From contig NZ_CP009288.1 in NCBI RefSeq assembly GCF_000756615.1, positions 5,084,001 through 5,148,000 of the forward strand: 64,000 nt of DNA. Reading direction: 5' to 3'. Position numbers and translations under genes: made by a program. Numbering within the stretch: the first letter of the stretch is position 1; each line of letters begins with the position of its first letter. The notes below the pieces were generated by a model. The model worked only from the letters and a program-made list of their open reading frames with translations. It made no database searches and was not told the origin of the DNA. The stretch is from Paenibacillus durus. Its GTDB lineage: Bacteria > Bacillota > Bacilli > Paenibacillales > Paenibacillaceae. Below are positions 17,503 through 26,622 of this stretch, piece after piece.

Positions 17503-17648
17503 AACCGTTCGGTCAGGCGCCTTACGCAGGGGCGGTCAATGTAATTGTATGATCGCATGCTGAAAAAAAGGGCATCCTACTGCTCGGCAAACTAAAATAA
17601 GCTGAAGCAAGTCCGGGCCCCCCCTCGGTAAAGGGTGGATTCCCAGGC

Positions 17649-18266
17649 TTATTTCAGCTTCATCAGCAAACGGAGAAGATCTCCCCAATCTACAGCAAAG
17701 GTGACGCGCATTCCGCTCTCCAGCAGTTCAATCTTGCGGACCTCGACCATAAACGGCATATGCTCCCGCAAGCGGACCGAAATCGGCGGAAAGGACAGAA
17801 CGCCTTTCGGTACCTTCCGGTTCCGGATCGATGTATAGTCGTGATGCAGCTTAATCGTTCCGCCCGAATCCGGTGAAACCTCCATGATCATGCCGACTTC
17901 CGCACCGAACGGTACCGGACCGGCCTGCCCGTTAATATCCGCAGTCAGCCGGTCTCCGCTCTGCCGGAACCGGGCTCCGGTAATCCGGACTAGGGATGAA
18001 GGATGCTCGGACAGATAGTCGTTCAGCCCTTTTTTAAAGAGGTTGTTCAGCTCATCTTCGGTCAGCGTCAGCACGGGGCTTCTGTCTTTTGCCATTTGGA
18101 GCAGCTTCGGATCAAAATCTACCCGGTTATAAGACATATCCAGCTTATTCACCGGCGCGGCGTACCAGGCTGCGCCCGCTCCGGCAAGGACCAGGAACAG
18201 CACAAATCCGGCAAACACCCGGAAAAGAATTTTGCCCGGCGTACTTTTTTTATTGTTATGAGGCAT
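17649..18266 (-). CDS. Membrane-anchored protein, YpmS/DUF2140-like
   Basis: 205 residues: a basic N-terminus, one membrane helix (ILFRVFAGFVLFLVLAGAGAAWY), then an extracytoplasmic beta-rich domain. The order of segments resembles YpmS: VLTLTEDELNNLFKKGLNDYL, then a 'GxxxPFGAEVGMIMEVSPDSGGTIKLHHD' stretch, and a C-terminal 'VEVRKIELLESGMRVTFAVDW'. Similarity is by pattern only. It is in the same orientation as the NlpC/P60 gene upstream but separated by that gene's terminator. Confidence 0.45.
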   Translation of the reverse strand: MPHNNKKSTPGKILFRVFAGFVLFLVLAGAGAAWYAAPVNKLDMSYNRVDFDPKLLQMAKDRSPVLTLTEDELNNLFKKGLNDYLSEHPSSLVRITGARFRQSGDRLTADINGQAGPVPFGAEVGMIMEVSPDSGGTIKLHHDYTSIRNRKVPKGVLSFPPISVRLREHMPFMVEVRKIELLESGMRVTFAVDWGDLLRLLMKLK

Positions 18267-18344
18267 ATTTTCTCTTCCCTTCGTTGTCCAGTAGCGTTCT
18301 GCTCTAACTATCTCTAAGTATACCGGGCTGCCTGCCCCCAGCGC

Positions 18345-18396
18345 AAAAAGGGTATCCCCATTAGCCGAACATCCGCTGATGGAGACACCCTTTTTT
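18345..18396 (-). terminator. Terminator of the NlpC/P60 gene
   Basis: AAAAGGGTGTCTCCAT/ATGGGGATACCCTTTTT arms with T run on the minus strand. Confidence 0.8.
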
Positions 18397-18457
18397 CATG
18401 TACTGCACCCGTCACAAACTGTACTGCTGTCGCTTCCGCACTAGGCAAGCTGTATAA

Positions 18458-19273
18458 TCAGTGGATAACCGGACCTCCGAAGAGGAACCGCTTGGTCCAA
18501 GAAGCGCTTAATTTATCCACCCTCACGCCCCCGGAAGATACGGAATACGTGTGGAGAATCTGTCCGTCTCCCAAATATAGAGCGACATGCGTAATCCTTT
18601 CCGCCGACTTGTCAATCCCGGCATAAGCGGCGGCAGAGCTTCCTTTGTAGCTCATAAAGAACATCAGATCGCCCCGCTTGAGACCCGATATATCCGTTAC
18701 GGCCGAACTGCTCTCCCTGACCCATTTCCCCTGCTGTCTGGAATCGGCCGGAAGCTTAATATTCGCCGCTTCAAGATAAATCTGCCGGACAAAATCCGAG
18801 CAATCGAAGGTGGATGTGTCGCTGCGGCTTGACCCGAATTCGTAAGGTGTGCCGAGATAGGACATCCCTCTGGCAATGACCGGCTCGATATTCGCTGCGC
18901 TTGCCGCAGGAGCAGCCGGTAAAGGCTGCGGAGCCGCTCCGGCAGCCGGCAGAGCAATATACTTGTCCTGAGAGCTGCAATAGCCGATTTCGCCGTCCTT
19001 GTTGCGGACCTTATAGAAATAAGCATTCGTCTTTTCCAGAATCAGTACCTTCTCCCCTTCTTTTAAATAGGAGAGCACCTTGCTGCCAATGGAAGGCGCG
19101 CTGCGGAGCCGGACCGTTGACTGAATGACGGCTGATTGCGAGGCGGCACCGGGCAGAACAGCGGCCGGATTCTCTGCCGCATGGACAGGATTAGCTCCGA
19201 ACTCGCCCGAAGAAGCGCAAACTGCGGTTGATAATAATAACGCGGCAAGTAGCTGCTTGGTTAATTGGTTCAT
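18458..19273 (-). CDS. Secreted SH3b-NlpC/P60 peptidoglycan hydrolase
   Basis: 271 residues. A signal peptide of about 31 residues ends near VHA-A. A bacterial SH3 domain follows (residues about 50-105: STVRLRSAPSIGSKVLSYLKEGEKVLIL), then an alanine/proline linker and an NlpC/P60 domain. The catalytic cysteine lies in STFDCSDFVRQIY, the histidine in RITHVALYLGDG and the third polar residue in ILHTYS. Such enzymes cut the gamma-D-Glu-diaminopimelate bond of peptidoglycan stems, in cell-wall turnover or during germination. GGGGGAACGGT precedes the ATG. Confidence 0.9.
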   Translation of the reverse strand: MNQLTKQLLAALLLSTAVCASSGEFGANPVHAAENPAAVLPGAASQSAVIQSTVRLRSAPSIGSKVLSYLKEGEKVLILEKTNAYFYKVRNKDGEIGYCSSQDKYIALPAAGAAPQPLPAAPAASAANIEPVIARGMSYLGTPYEFGSSRSDTSTFDCSDFVRQIYLEAANIKLPADSRQQGKWVRESSSAVTDISGLKRGDLMFFMSYKGSSAAAYAGIDKSAERITHVALYLGDGQILHTYSVSSGGVRVDKLSASWTKRFLFGGPVIH

Positions 19274-19457
19274 ACCGTTCCCCCGAATGGATATGATCAG
19301 AAATCAACAAAGGTGGCGCCGCCGTTATTGTTTTCTGCACTCATTATAGGCTCACCCGGATATGGGAACATGCACCAAATTTCACAAATCGGAATGCCAA
19401 TTCATGGCAAATGACGGGTCTATAGTCTTGATTTCTACTTGGATTTGGCGGGAATTG

Positions 19458-20327
19458 TTAACATTTGGGTTCCACATGAACATGCACGCTCATAATGTTG
19501 TGCTTGTTCTGCATGCGCTCCTCGATGGAGTCGCTGATATTATGGCCTTCCATAACGGTCAGATCCGCATCAACTTCGACGACTACATCCACCAGCACCT
19601 GGTTTCCGTGAATCCGCGCCTTCATGTCCTTGATGGCTTCAACGCCAGGCGTCCGCTCGATGGTGCTGCGCAAATCCATCAGCCGGCTCTCGTCAAATCC
19701 ATCCGTAAGGCGGTATGTCGAGTCGCGAAAGATTTCCCATGCCGTTCTGCAGATCAGCAGGCCGACCGCGAACGCCGCGACCGGGTCCAGCCACGGAAGT
19801 CCGAACTGCGCACCGATGATGCCGAGCGCCGCGCCGATACTGACCATCGCGTCCGAGAAATTATCCTTGGCGGCGGCCATCAGCGCGCTGTTGTTGATCT
19901 TGAGCGCAAGCTGGCGGTTATAATAATACACCCCAAGCATTGCCAGGGCGGACACAATCGCCACGCCCGCCGACCATAGGCCCGGAACGGATTCATGTCC
20001 CTGAAAGAGGGAACGCACCGATTCAATGATAACCTGGATACCGACCATCGCCATGATAAAAGAGGCAACCAGCGCGGCTACCGTCTCCGCCCGAAAGTGT
20101 CCGTAAGCATGATTTGAATCGGGCGGCTTGCGTGAAATACGCAGACCGATCAGAACGGCGAAAGAAGCGACAATATCGGTAAGGTTATTGAACCCGTCCG
20201 CGAGCAGCGCGCTGGATGCAAAGAGATAACCGCAGACCAGCTTGAAGGAGGACAGAATGAGATAAGCTGCTATGCTGATCATCGCCCCCCTCTCGCCTTT
20301 TCGAATGTCCTCATAAATATCAGCCAA
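19458..20327 (-). CDS. Cation diffusion facilitator family transporter
   Basis: About 289 residues. Six membrane helices, with metal-site residues in ALLADGFNNLTDIVASFAVLIG (helix II) and AKDNFSDAMVSIGAALG (helix V), where many relatives have H-x-x-x-D; here the first position is Asn in both. The cytosolic C-terminal ferredoxin-like domain includes IKDMKARIHGNQVLVDVVVEVD and ends HNIMSVHVHVEP. Likely exports Zn2+, Mn2+ or Co2+ in exchange for protons; metal not predictable. I prefer the TTG at 20327: AAGGAG lies 8 nt before it, but overlaps the GTG at 20336. Confidence 0.85.
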   Translation of the reverse strand: MADIYEDIRKGERGAMISIAAYLILSSFKLVCGYLFASSALLADGFNNLTDIVASFAVLIGLRISRKPPDSNHAYGHFRAETVAALVASFIMAMVGIQVIIESVRSLFQGHESVPGLWSAGVAIVSALAMLGVYYYNRQLALKINNSALMAAAKDNFSDAMVSIGAALGIIGAQFGLPWLDPVAAFAVGLLICRTAWEIFRDSTYRLTDGFDESRLMDLRSTIERTPGVEAIKDMKARIHGNQVLVDVVVEVDADLTVMEGHNISDSIEERMQNKHNIMSVHVHVEPKC

Positions 20328-20550
20328 TTCCGACACTCCTTTTTAAAAATACAAAAGCACATATTTTCCAGTTTCACTCTATCCTAGCAAAGCGCATACC
20401 TGTGGGTCTAGAGCAACAGTGTTGGCCTGCTACAAAGATCGCCTCAATATAAAAACGCTTGAATCAAAGAACGCTTTTAACTATTCTTGCCCTTGTCGGC
20501 GTTTTCAAAAACCATTAAAATATTCTCATTACAAGCTTCAAGGAGGATTA

Positions 20551-20739
20551 ATGCAAATGACCGAGAGCAGCAACAAGCCCAAAATCAACCTCGCCGATGC
20601 CATCCGGCAAAAGCTGGAGCAGAAGAAGCAGCAGAACAACTCCAAACCGGGCGCTTTTCAAGCGGGCGCAGCCAAAACGTTCAAAACCCAGAACAACAAG
20701 AAACCGAATAACCAGCGCCGCCGCACCGGCGGGTCCTGA
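20551..20739 (+). CDS. Small basic hypothetical protein
   Basis: 62 residues from the ATG at 20551, preceded by AAGGAGGATTA, an excellent ribosome site. The first half is a short helix (INLADAIRQKLEQKKQQ); the rest is disordered and rich in K, N, Q, R (e.g. KTQNNKKPNNQRRRTGGS). No family recognised; a nucleic-acid-binding role is possible from charge alone. The upstream frame to 20419 lacks a ribosome site. Confidence 0.6.
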   Translation: MQMTESSNKPKINLADAIRQKLEQKKQQNNSKPGAFQAGAAKTFKTQNNKKPNNQRRRTGGS

Positions 20740-20797
20740 TCCGGGCGGTTTCACAGCAGGCTTGCACTGATGCAGCCTATTAAGGGATTAGAAAGTC

Positions 20798-20859
20798 AAA
20801 CGAGGTCGTCCTAAACGCAGCTTTATTTAACTCCCGCTGCCTTCAGAACCGCCTCGTTT
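20798..20859 (+). terminator. Possible long-loop terminator (AAACGAGG/CCTCGTTT)
   Basis: 8-bp arms separated by about 46 nt, followed by TTTATTTTG. It would end the small basic protein transcript before the cyclase gene. Confidence 0.4.
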
Positions 20860-20894
20860 TTATTTTGAGGCCAAAGTAGAGGAGTCGAGAAGCC

Positions 20895-21512
20895 ATGATC
20901 ATTGATCTGACCCACCCCATCCGAGACGGGCTGCCGGTCTATCCGGGGGATCTGCAAACGCAGCTAGCAAGGTCCACCGAATTCTCCCGGGACGGCTATA
21001 ACAATCATCTTCTGACCATCAACATGCACTCGGGAACGCATATCGACGGGCATATGCACATGACGGACTGCACGGAATATTTGAACGGGTACCCGCTGAG
21101 CACGTTTATCGGGGAGGGCTGCTTGCTGGATGTCCGGGGAGCCGGAGTAATCGGATACAAGCCCGAATATGAACAGCTCGTTCGAGAAGGGCAGATCGTA
21201 ATTCTGTACACGGGACATGGCGATTTGTTCGGAGAACCCGCCTATTTTGCCGATTTTCCGGTGCTGACACCGGAGCTTGCGGAGCTTCTCATTCGAAAAA
21301 AGATTAAAATGGTCGGCATGGACACTCCATCGCCGGACAGACATCCTTTCGATATACACCGGATGCTGTTCAGCTGCCGTATTCCAATCATCGAGAATCT
21401 AACGAATCTTGCGGCGCTGCTCCCCTTATCCCGGTTTGAAGTGATCGCTCTGCCGCTGAATATCAACGCCGATTCTTCCATCGCCCGGGTGGTTGCCCGT
21501 ACCTTCCAGTAA
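20895..21512 (+). CDS. Cyclase-family metal hydrolase (kynurenine formamidase-like)
   Basis: 205 residues. The family metal-binding motif is HSGTHIDGHMHM near residue 46, with a further TPSPDRHPFDIHRMLF motif that closes the active site. Members hydrolyse N-formylkynurenine, isatin or related amides; no tryptophan-degradation genes are adjacent, so the substrate is open. Starts MIIDLTHPIRDGLPVYPGD, typical of the family. GAGGAG lies upstream of the ATG. Confidence 0.85.
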   Translation: MIIDLTHPIRDGLPVYPGDLQTQLARSTEFSRDGYNNHLLTINMHSGTHIDGHMHMTDCTEYLNGYPLSTFIGEGCLLDVRGAGVIGYKPEYEQLVREGQIVILYTGHGDLFGEPAYFADFPVLTPELAELLIRKKIKMVGMDTPSPDRHPFDIHRMLFSCRIPIIENLTNLAALLPLSRFEVIALPLNINADSSIARVVARTFQ

Positions 21513-21548
21513 ATAAGGCCGGCCGGAGATCATCCGGTCGGCCTTATT
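21512..21548 (+). terminator. Terminator of the cyclase gene
   Basis: AATAAGGCCGgCCGGA/TCCGGtCGGCCTTATT stem directly after the stop codon, then CTATAAAA. Confidence 0.8.
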
Positions 21549-21620
21549 CTATAAAAAGCATATGCCCGCCCCAAGTGTGCCGCCGAGACTTCCCGCCCCG
21601 CGCCTGCTTGCGGCTTTATT

Positions 21621-23246
21621 TTACACTTCCACCGGATACATCCGCTGGCGCAGTTCCTTGATTTCGTCGCTTTCGAGGTACTCATCATAGCTCATCACGC
21701 GATCGATAATACCATTTGGCGTAATCTCGATGATCCGGTTCGCAATCGTCTGAATGAACTGATGGTCATGCGAAGTGAACAGAATGGTGCCGTCGAAGTC
21801 GATCAGCCCGTTGTTCAGCGCCGTGATGGACTCGAGGTCCAAGTGGTTGGTCGGCTCGTCGAACACGAGGACGTTCGCGCCGTTCAGCATCATCTTCGCC
21901 AGCATGCAGCGCACCTTCTCGCCCCCGGACAATACGCTTGCCTTCTTCAGCGCTTCCTCGCCGGAGAACAGCATACGTCCCAGGAAGCCGCGCAGGAAGG
22001 TCTCGTCCTGGTCCTTCGAGTATTGGCGCAGCCATTCCACCAGATTCAGCTCCACGCCGTCGAAATAATTGGAGTTATCTTTCGGGAAATAAGCTTGGGA
22101 TGTCGTAACGCCCCAGGTGTATTCGCCCGATTCCGCCTCCGTTTCGCCCATGATGATATCGAACATCGTCGATTTAGGCAGCCCGTTCGGACCGACTAAA
22201 GCAATCTTGTCGCCTTTATTCACGACAAAGCCGACTTCGTCCAGCACCTTCTCGCCTTCAATGCTCTTGGTCAAATTGCTGACCGTCAGCAGCTGCTTGC
22301 CGGCTTCGCGCTCAGGTTTAAAGTTAAGAAACGGATATTTCCGGTTGGACGGACGGATGTCGTCGAGCGTGATCTTATCGAGCTGTTTCTTCCGCGACGT
22401 CGCCTGCTTCGACTTGGAGGCATTGGCCGAGAAGCGCTGAATGAATGCCTGCAGCTCCTTGATCTTCTCTTCTTTCTTCTTGTTCGATTCCCGCTGAAGC
22501 GTGAGGGCCAGCTGACTGGACTCGTACCAGAAGTCATAGTTGCCGACATACATCTGGATTTTGCCGAAGTCGATGTCCGCGATATGCGTACATACTTTAT
22601 TCAGGAAGTGACGGTCATGGGATACGACAATAACGGTGCCTTCATAATCCATGAGGAAGTTCTCCAGCCAGCCAATCGATTCGAGATCCAAGTGGTTGGT
22701 AGGTTCGTCAAGGAGCAGGTTGTTCGGACGGCCGAACAACGCTTGGGCAAGCAGAACACGAACCTTCTCGTTGCCGCTGAGTTCCGCCATTCTTTTGTCG
22801 TGCAGATCACGCGGAATGCCAAGGCCGATAAGGAGCGCGGCGGCGTCCGGCTCGGCATCCCAGCCGTTCAGCTCGGCGAACTCGCCTTCCAGCTCGCCGG
22901 CCCGCAGGCCGTCGGCTTCGGAGAAGTCGGACTTGGCGTACAGCGCGTCCTTCTCCTTCATAATGTCATACAGACGCGCGTGGCCCATAATGACCGTTTC
23001 CAGCACCGGGTTTTCGTCATATTCGAAGTGGTTCTGCTTCAATATGGCCATGCGCTCGCCGGGCGTGATATGAACTTCGCCGGAATTGGCTTCAATTTCG
23101 CCGGACAGAATTTTCAGAAACGTCGATTTGCCGGCGCCGTTGGCCCCGATCAGGCCGTAGCAATTGCCGGGAGTGAACTTTATATTTACATCTTCAAAAA
23201 GTGCGCGCTTTCCGTAACGGAGTGTCACGCCGCTTGTACTGATCAT
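21621..23246 (-). CDS. ABC-F family ATPase (YkpA/YbiT-type)
   Basis: 541 residues from ATG 23246 (AAAGGATGG upstream); the longer frame to 23345 has no ribosome site. Two ABC domains with no membrane part are joined by the linker of the ABC-F family, a group acting on ribosomes. Domain 1 has GANGAGKST, signature LSGNEKVRV and NLLLDEPTNHLDL. Domain 2 has LSGGEKVRC and VLVFDEPTNHLDL, but its Walker A reads GPNGLPKST: proline replaces the glycine before the lysine. Degenerate second P-loops occur in this subfamily by my recollection, so it may be normal here. ABC-F proteins of this type are translation factors or ribosome-protection proteins. Confidence 0.88.
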   Translation of the reverse strand: MISTSGVTLRYGKRALFEDVNIKFTPGNCYGLIGANGAGKSTFLKILSGEIEANSGEVHITPGERMAILKQNHFEYDENPVLETVIMGHARLYDIMKEKDALYAKSDFSEADGLRAGELEGEFAELNGWDAEPDAAALLIGLGIPRDLHDKRMAELSGNEKVRVLLAQALFGRPNNLLLDEPTNHLDLESIGWLENFLMDYEGTVIVVSHDRHFLNKVCTHIADIDFGKIQMYVGNYDFWYESSQLALTLQRESNKKKEEKIKELQAFIQRFSANASKSKQATSRKKQLDKITLDDIRPSNRKYPFLNFKPEREAGKQLLTVSNLTKSIEGEKVLDEVGFVVNKGDKIALVGPNGLPKSTMFDIIMGETEAESGEYTWGVTTSQAYFPKDNSNYFDGVELNLVEWLRQYSKDQDETFLRGFLGRMLFSGEEALKKASVLSGGEKVRCMLAKMMLNGANVLVFDEPTNHLDLESITALNNGLIDFDGTILFTSHDHQFIQTIANRIIEITPNGIIDRVMSYDEYLESDEIKELRQRMYPVEV

Positions 23247-23515
23247 TTTTGCATACCATCCTTTACACATAGGTTTCCGGCATATTATAGCACAAAAATG
23301 GACCGAAAAGCCCGTAAACTCCTTGATTTGCCGCGAAAAGGGCAAAAATGGGCAGACAGCGGCAATGAGATTCCGGGCTTGACGCCGCAGGCGGGCCGGA
23401 ACGTGCCGGGCTGTTTTGTATTTTCAATCAAATTTGATGTAAAATTGCGAGTAAACACCCCTTGCAGGCTATATGAGTAAATGCGGCGGCTGCCGTCCTA
23501 AGGAGGTTTACCCGA

Positions 23516-24655
23516 ATGAAGATTACATTTATTGAACCGACACCGAGTCCACATACGATGAAGCTTCATCTGGATGAAAGTCTGGAGCCGGGAATACGCC
23601 GAACCTATACCCAGGAAAGTCATCACGCCGCGCCAGCCTGGGCGCGTGAGATGCTGACCATTCCGGGAGTGGAAAGCGTCTTTCATACCGCCGACTTCGC
23701 GGCACTGGAGCGGAGGCCCTCCGCAGACTGGGCGGAGATATTCCGGGAGCTGCAGGCCCGCTTCGGCGGGGAAGCGGCCGGAGCGCAGGACTGGGCGCTA
23801 ACAGGTGAGAACGACGGAGCGCATTTCGGCGAGGCGCAGGTGTTCGTCCAAATGTTCCGCGCTATTCCGATGCAGATCCGGGTAAAAAGCGGAGCGCGCG
23901 AGGAACGCATCGCGCTGTCGCCTCGATTCACCGAGGCGGTGACGAATGTGGCGAGCGCGGTCCTGATCAAAGAGCGCAAGCTGACGGATTACGGCGTCCG
24001 CTACGGCGAGCTGCCCGAGATCGCGCGCGAAGTCGAGCAGGAACTGGAGGCCGCGTATCCGCAGGAGCGCCTTGATTCGCTGGTGCAGCAGGCTATTGCG
24101 CATGGGGTAACCAGCAGCGAATTCATTGAGCAGCGCAGCAAGCGCGGTCAGGATGAGCTGCTGCGCGACCTGACGAGCGAAAACTGGCGGGTACGCTACG
24201 CAGCACTTGAAGATTTGACGCCTACGCCCGAGCTGATCCAGCAAATATCAGCGGCGCTGCGAGACCCGAAGCTGCTGATCCGCCGATTGGCCGTCGTCTA
24301 CCTCGGCGATCTGCGCACACCCGAAGCGCAGGAACTGCTGTACGAGGCTATGAGAGACAAAGCTCCCGCCGTGCGGCGCACCGCTGGCGATACCCTGTCC
24401 GATATCGGCAATCCCGCCGCCACGCCGGTCATGACCCGGGCGCTGAAGGACAGCAGCAAAATCGTTCGCTGGCGAGCCGCCAGATTTCTGTACGAGGTCG
24501 GAACAGCTGAAGCGCGGGGAGCACTGGAAGCTGCGGTGAATGATCCCGAATTCGAGGTCGGGCTCCAGGCGCGCATGGCGCTGGAACGCATTGAGTCCGG
24601 TGAGGAAGCGGCCGGAACGGTCTGGCAGCAGATGGCGGGACGCGGACGCAGCTAA
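23516..24655 (+). CDS. Nfu_N plus HEAT-repeat protein (CvfC-like)
   Basis: 379 residues. Residues 1-90 resemble the Nfu N-terminal domain (MKITFIEPTPSPHTMKLHLDESL, then ML-TIPGVESVFHTADFAALERRPSADW). The C-terminal half (about 215-365) is a set of HEAT-type repeats: WRVRYAALEDL, LIRRLAVVYLGDL, AVRRTAGDTLSDIG, VRWRAARFLYEVG. This domain order matches the conserved virulence factor C family of Firmicutes, named from Staphylococcus but of unknown biochemical role. TAAGGAGG precedes the ATG. No cysteine pair for iron-sulfur transfer is present in the Nfu-like part. Confidence 0.8.
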   Translation: MKITFIEPTPSPHTMKLHLDESLEPGIRRTYTQESHHAAPAWAREMLTIPGVESVFHTADFAALERRPSADWAEIFRELQARFGGEAAGAQDWALTGENDGAHFGEAQVFVQMFRAIPMQIRVKSGAREERIALSPRFTEAVTNVASAVLIKERKLTDYGVRYGELPEIAREVEQELEAAYPQERLDSLVQQAIAHGVTSSEFIEQRSKRGQDELLRDLTSENWRVRYAALEDLTPTPELIQQISAALRDPKLLIRRLAVVYLGDLRTPEAQELLYEAMRDKAPAVRRTAGDTLSDIGNPAATPVMTRALKDSSKIVRWRAARFLYEVGTAEARGALEAAVNDPEFEVGLQARMALERIESGEEAAGTVWQQMAGRGRS

Positions 24656-24798
24656 GGCTGCGGCATCAATAAGCAGCATCTGCCATTACTTCCCGGCAGC
24701 CGCCCACCTGTTAAGCATGAGCAGATCATGCCGTTAACCGAATGCGGCCTAACTCTGCATCCAGAGTGACACAGGCACTCTCAAGCCTATTTATGAAT

Positions 24799-24848
24799 AA
24801 AGATCGCCCTCCCCCGTCCTTTCGAACGGATGGCAGAGCGATCTTTTT
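24799..24848. terminator. Hairpin between CvfC-like and transglutaminase genes
   Basis: AAAGATCGC/GCGATCTTT arms with extra inner pairing and T/A runs on both sides; serves the two convergent genes. Confidence 0.75.
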
Positions 24849-24860
24849 ATGCCATCAGGA

Positions 24861-25985
24861 TTATTGCCAGGAGAGCTCCACTTTTAAATCCCCTGTATCC
24901 TCAAACGCGGATGTCTTATAGCTCAAGCCCTTGAAGCCCTTCTCGTACAGCTGCTGCAGGTCGCTCACCAGCCTGCTCTCGCTTCCGTTATAGCGGAACA
25001 TCAGCGAAGCTTCTCCCTTCTTCCGCGCCTGCTGCGCTAGTGCGGTCAGCTCGGCAGCGTTATCGACGATTCCGCTCTCTTCGTACAGGTCGTACCGGAG
25101 CTCCTTCTGCAGATTCTGATAGGCCACTTGCTTCTCTCCCTTTAGGCTGGCCAGTTCACTAAGCGTACGGGAGTACTCCACAGCCGCTGCCGGATAGGAA
25201 CGGGTCCAAGTGTGGTCCCGGCGCATCTGGCTGTCTGTGCGCAGATAATAGGCCGTGCTGACGGCCCCCGCTTTATCCGGAGAGGGATCGTCCCAAGTCG
25301 TATCCAGATGGTACCAGCGTCCGTTCAGCTGAACCAGATTCCACGCGTGCGATTGGCCTGAGCCGTCCTGCCATGCGGTGCCTTCCACGATTTTATTCGG
25401 AATTCCAGCACCCTTCAGCAGCTTGTAGGTCAGCAGGGAATAGCCCTGGCAAACGGCGCTGCCGCTTTTTAAGCCTTCGTAAGCCGTATATTTGGTGTAG
25501 GTCGTGTCATATTTCAGGTGCAGCACCACCCAATCGTGGACCGCCTTTACCTTTTCATCGCCCGTCATCCCCGGGGTTATAATTTCGTTCAAAATCGTCT
25601 TGACCCGCCCGTTTACATAAGCGGTCTGCTGAAGCGACTCACGATAGGTAAGCTTGACGCTTACCGCCGCCGAGCGGGAACCGCCCCGGTAGGAAAAGCT
25701 GTAGCTGTTCACAATATAGTTCAAGTAAGGATCGTTCGACATCGCCTGATCCAGCGCGGTCTGCAGCTGCGACTTCAAGCGCGAGGTATTTCCCTCATAT
25801 GTAAAAGCAACACTCTCTCTGCGGTTATTCATCGCGGCGGTCAGCTGCTGGGTCATATCGCTGACGGAACGTATAGGGGTTCCCTTCACCGCGGCGTAGG
25901 CATAATCCATCCCCCAATACACAGCCGGCGGCACAGCGGCGGCAACCAGCATGCCCAAAACAATCGCCTTCGTCATCTTACCCAT
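24861..25985 (-). CDS. Exported transglutaminase-like cysteine protease fold protein
   Basis: 374 residues. The N-terminus (KAIVLGMLVAAAVPPAVYWGMDYAYA) is a signal peptide or membrane anchor. The transglutaminase-like core carries the Cys-His-Asp triad: SAVCQGYSLLTYKLL, SHAWNLVQLNGRWYHLD and TTWDD. Before the core lies a region with VKAVHDWVVLHLKYD typical of this fold. A repeat-like segment, FTYEGNTSRLKSQLQTAL near the N-terminus and MFRYNGSESRLVSDLQQLYEKG near the C-terminus, appears twice and suggests a duplicated small domain flanking the catalytic core. Substrate is unknown; the site of action is outside the membrane. AAGGAGGG lies upstream of the ATG. Confidence 0.83.
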   Translation of the reverse strand: MGKMTKAIVLGMLVAAAVPPAVYWGMDYAYAAVKGTPIRSVSDMTQQLTAAMNNRRESVAFTYEGNTSRLKSQLQTALDQAMSNDPYLNYIVNSYSFSYRGGSRSAAVSVKLTYRESLQQTAYVNGRVKTILNEIITPGMTGDEKVKAVHDWVVLHLKYDTTYTKYTAYEGLKSGSAVCQGYSLLTYKLLKGAGIPNKIVEGTAWQDGSGQSHAWNLVQLNGRWYHLDTTWDDPSPDKAGAVSTAYYLRTDSQMRRDHTWTRSYPAAAVEYSRTLSELASLKGEKQVAYQNLQKELRYDLYEESGIVDNAAELTALAQQARKKGEASLMFRYNGSESRLVSDLQQLYEKGFKGLSYKTSAFEDTGDLKVELSWQ

Positions 25986-26335
25986 TCTTGCTTTAGCCCT
26001 CCTTGGCGCGAGTTTGCCTGCTCAACAGTTGAGTCCTCGTTTACACTTCCATATATTAGATGCGTGCAACAACATTTCCAATACTTCTTAAGTGCCAAAA
26101 TTCACAAATAAATTGCGTCTTAGTTACTCTATTATCGGCTGAAGACCGTATTTCCATAAGTCCTCAGATGTACTGAACATGCTGAAGCGGCGCTCAACAT
26201 CTCGCGGTCCAAGAGTGAAAATGCTATATTAAACACATGTAATCGAGTTCAGCGGAATATATTTGAAAGCGGTAACTTCAGCAGCGCGCAGAGCGATCCC
26301 AACCCTATTGATAATATAAAATGGAGTGAGCGTTC
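25986..26335. other. Intergenic region, no gene seen
   Basis: 350 bp between divergent genes, AT-rich. It must carry promoters for the transglutaminase (minus) and the small membrane protein (plus), but I could not single out convincing -35/-10 pairs. Confidence 0.4.
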
Positions 26336-26536
26336 ATGACCTATGTAGATACTTCCGATGTTTCAGTCCGGATGTTTATCACCGTACTGCTCTTTCTGCT
26401 TATCATCGCTCCGATGATCAGTCTCGGCGTGCTGCGTCTATTCCAGTCCAGAAGAAAAGCGGGGCTCCTGCTAATCGGCAGCGGCATCGCCGTGTACGCG
26501 GTATTTCAGATCGCAATGTCCCTTATACCGGCCTAG
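26336..26536 (+). CDS. Small two-helix membrane protein
   Basis: 66 residues from ATG 26336 with TGGAGTGA upstream. Two membrane helices (MFITVLLFLLIIAPMISLGVLRLF and AGLLLIGSGIAVYAVFQIAMSLI) are linked by a basic loop QSRRK, so the loop is probably cytoplasmic. No family recognised. A strong terminator follows within 40 bp, supporting a real gene. Confidence 0.6.
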   Translation: MTYVDTSDVSVRMFITVLLFLLIIAPMISLGVLRLFQSRRKAGLLLIGSGIAVYAVFQIAMSLIPA

Positions 26537-26570
26537 CTGTACTTCGTCTCCCGTTTAATCCCTCGTAAAA

Positions 26571-26600
26571 AAGGGCGCCTCCGCTGCCGGAGACGCCCTT
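26571..26600. terminator. Bidirectional terminator
   Basis: AAGGGCGcCTCCG/CGGAGaCGCCCTT stem preceded by an A run, between the small membrane protein and glutaredoxin genes. Confidence 0.85.
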
Positions 26601-26622
26601 CCCTTTGACCAATAGCTGTATA

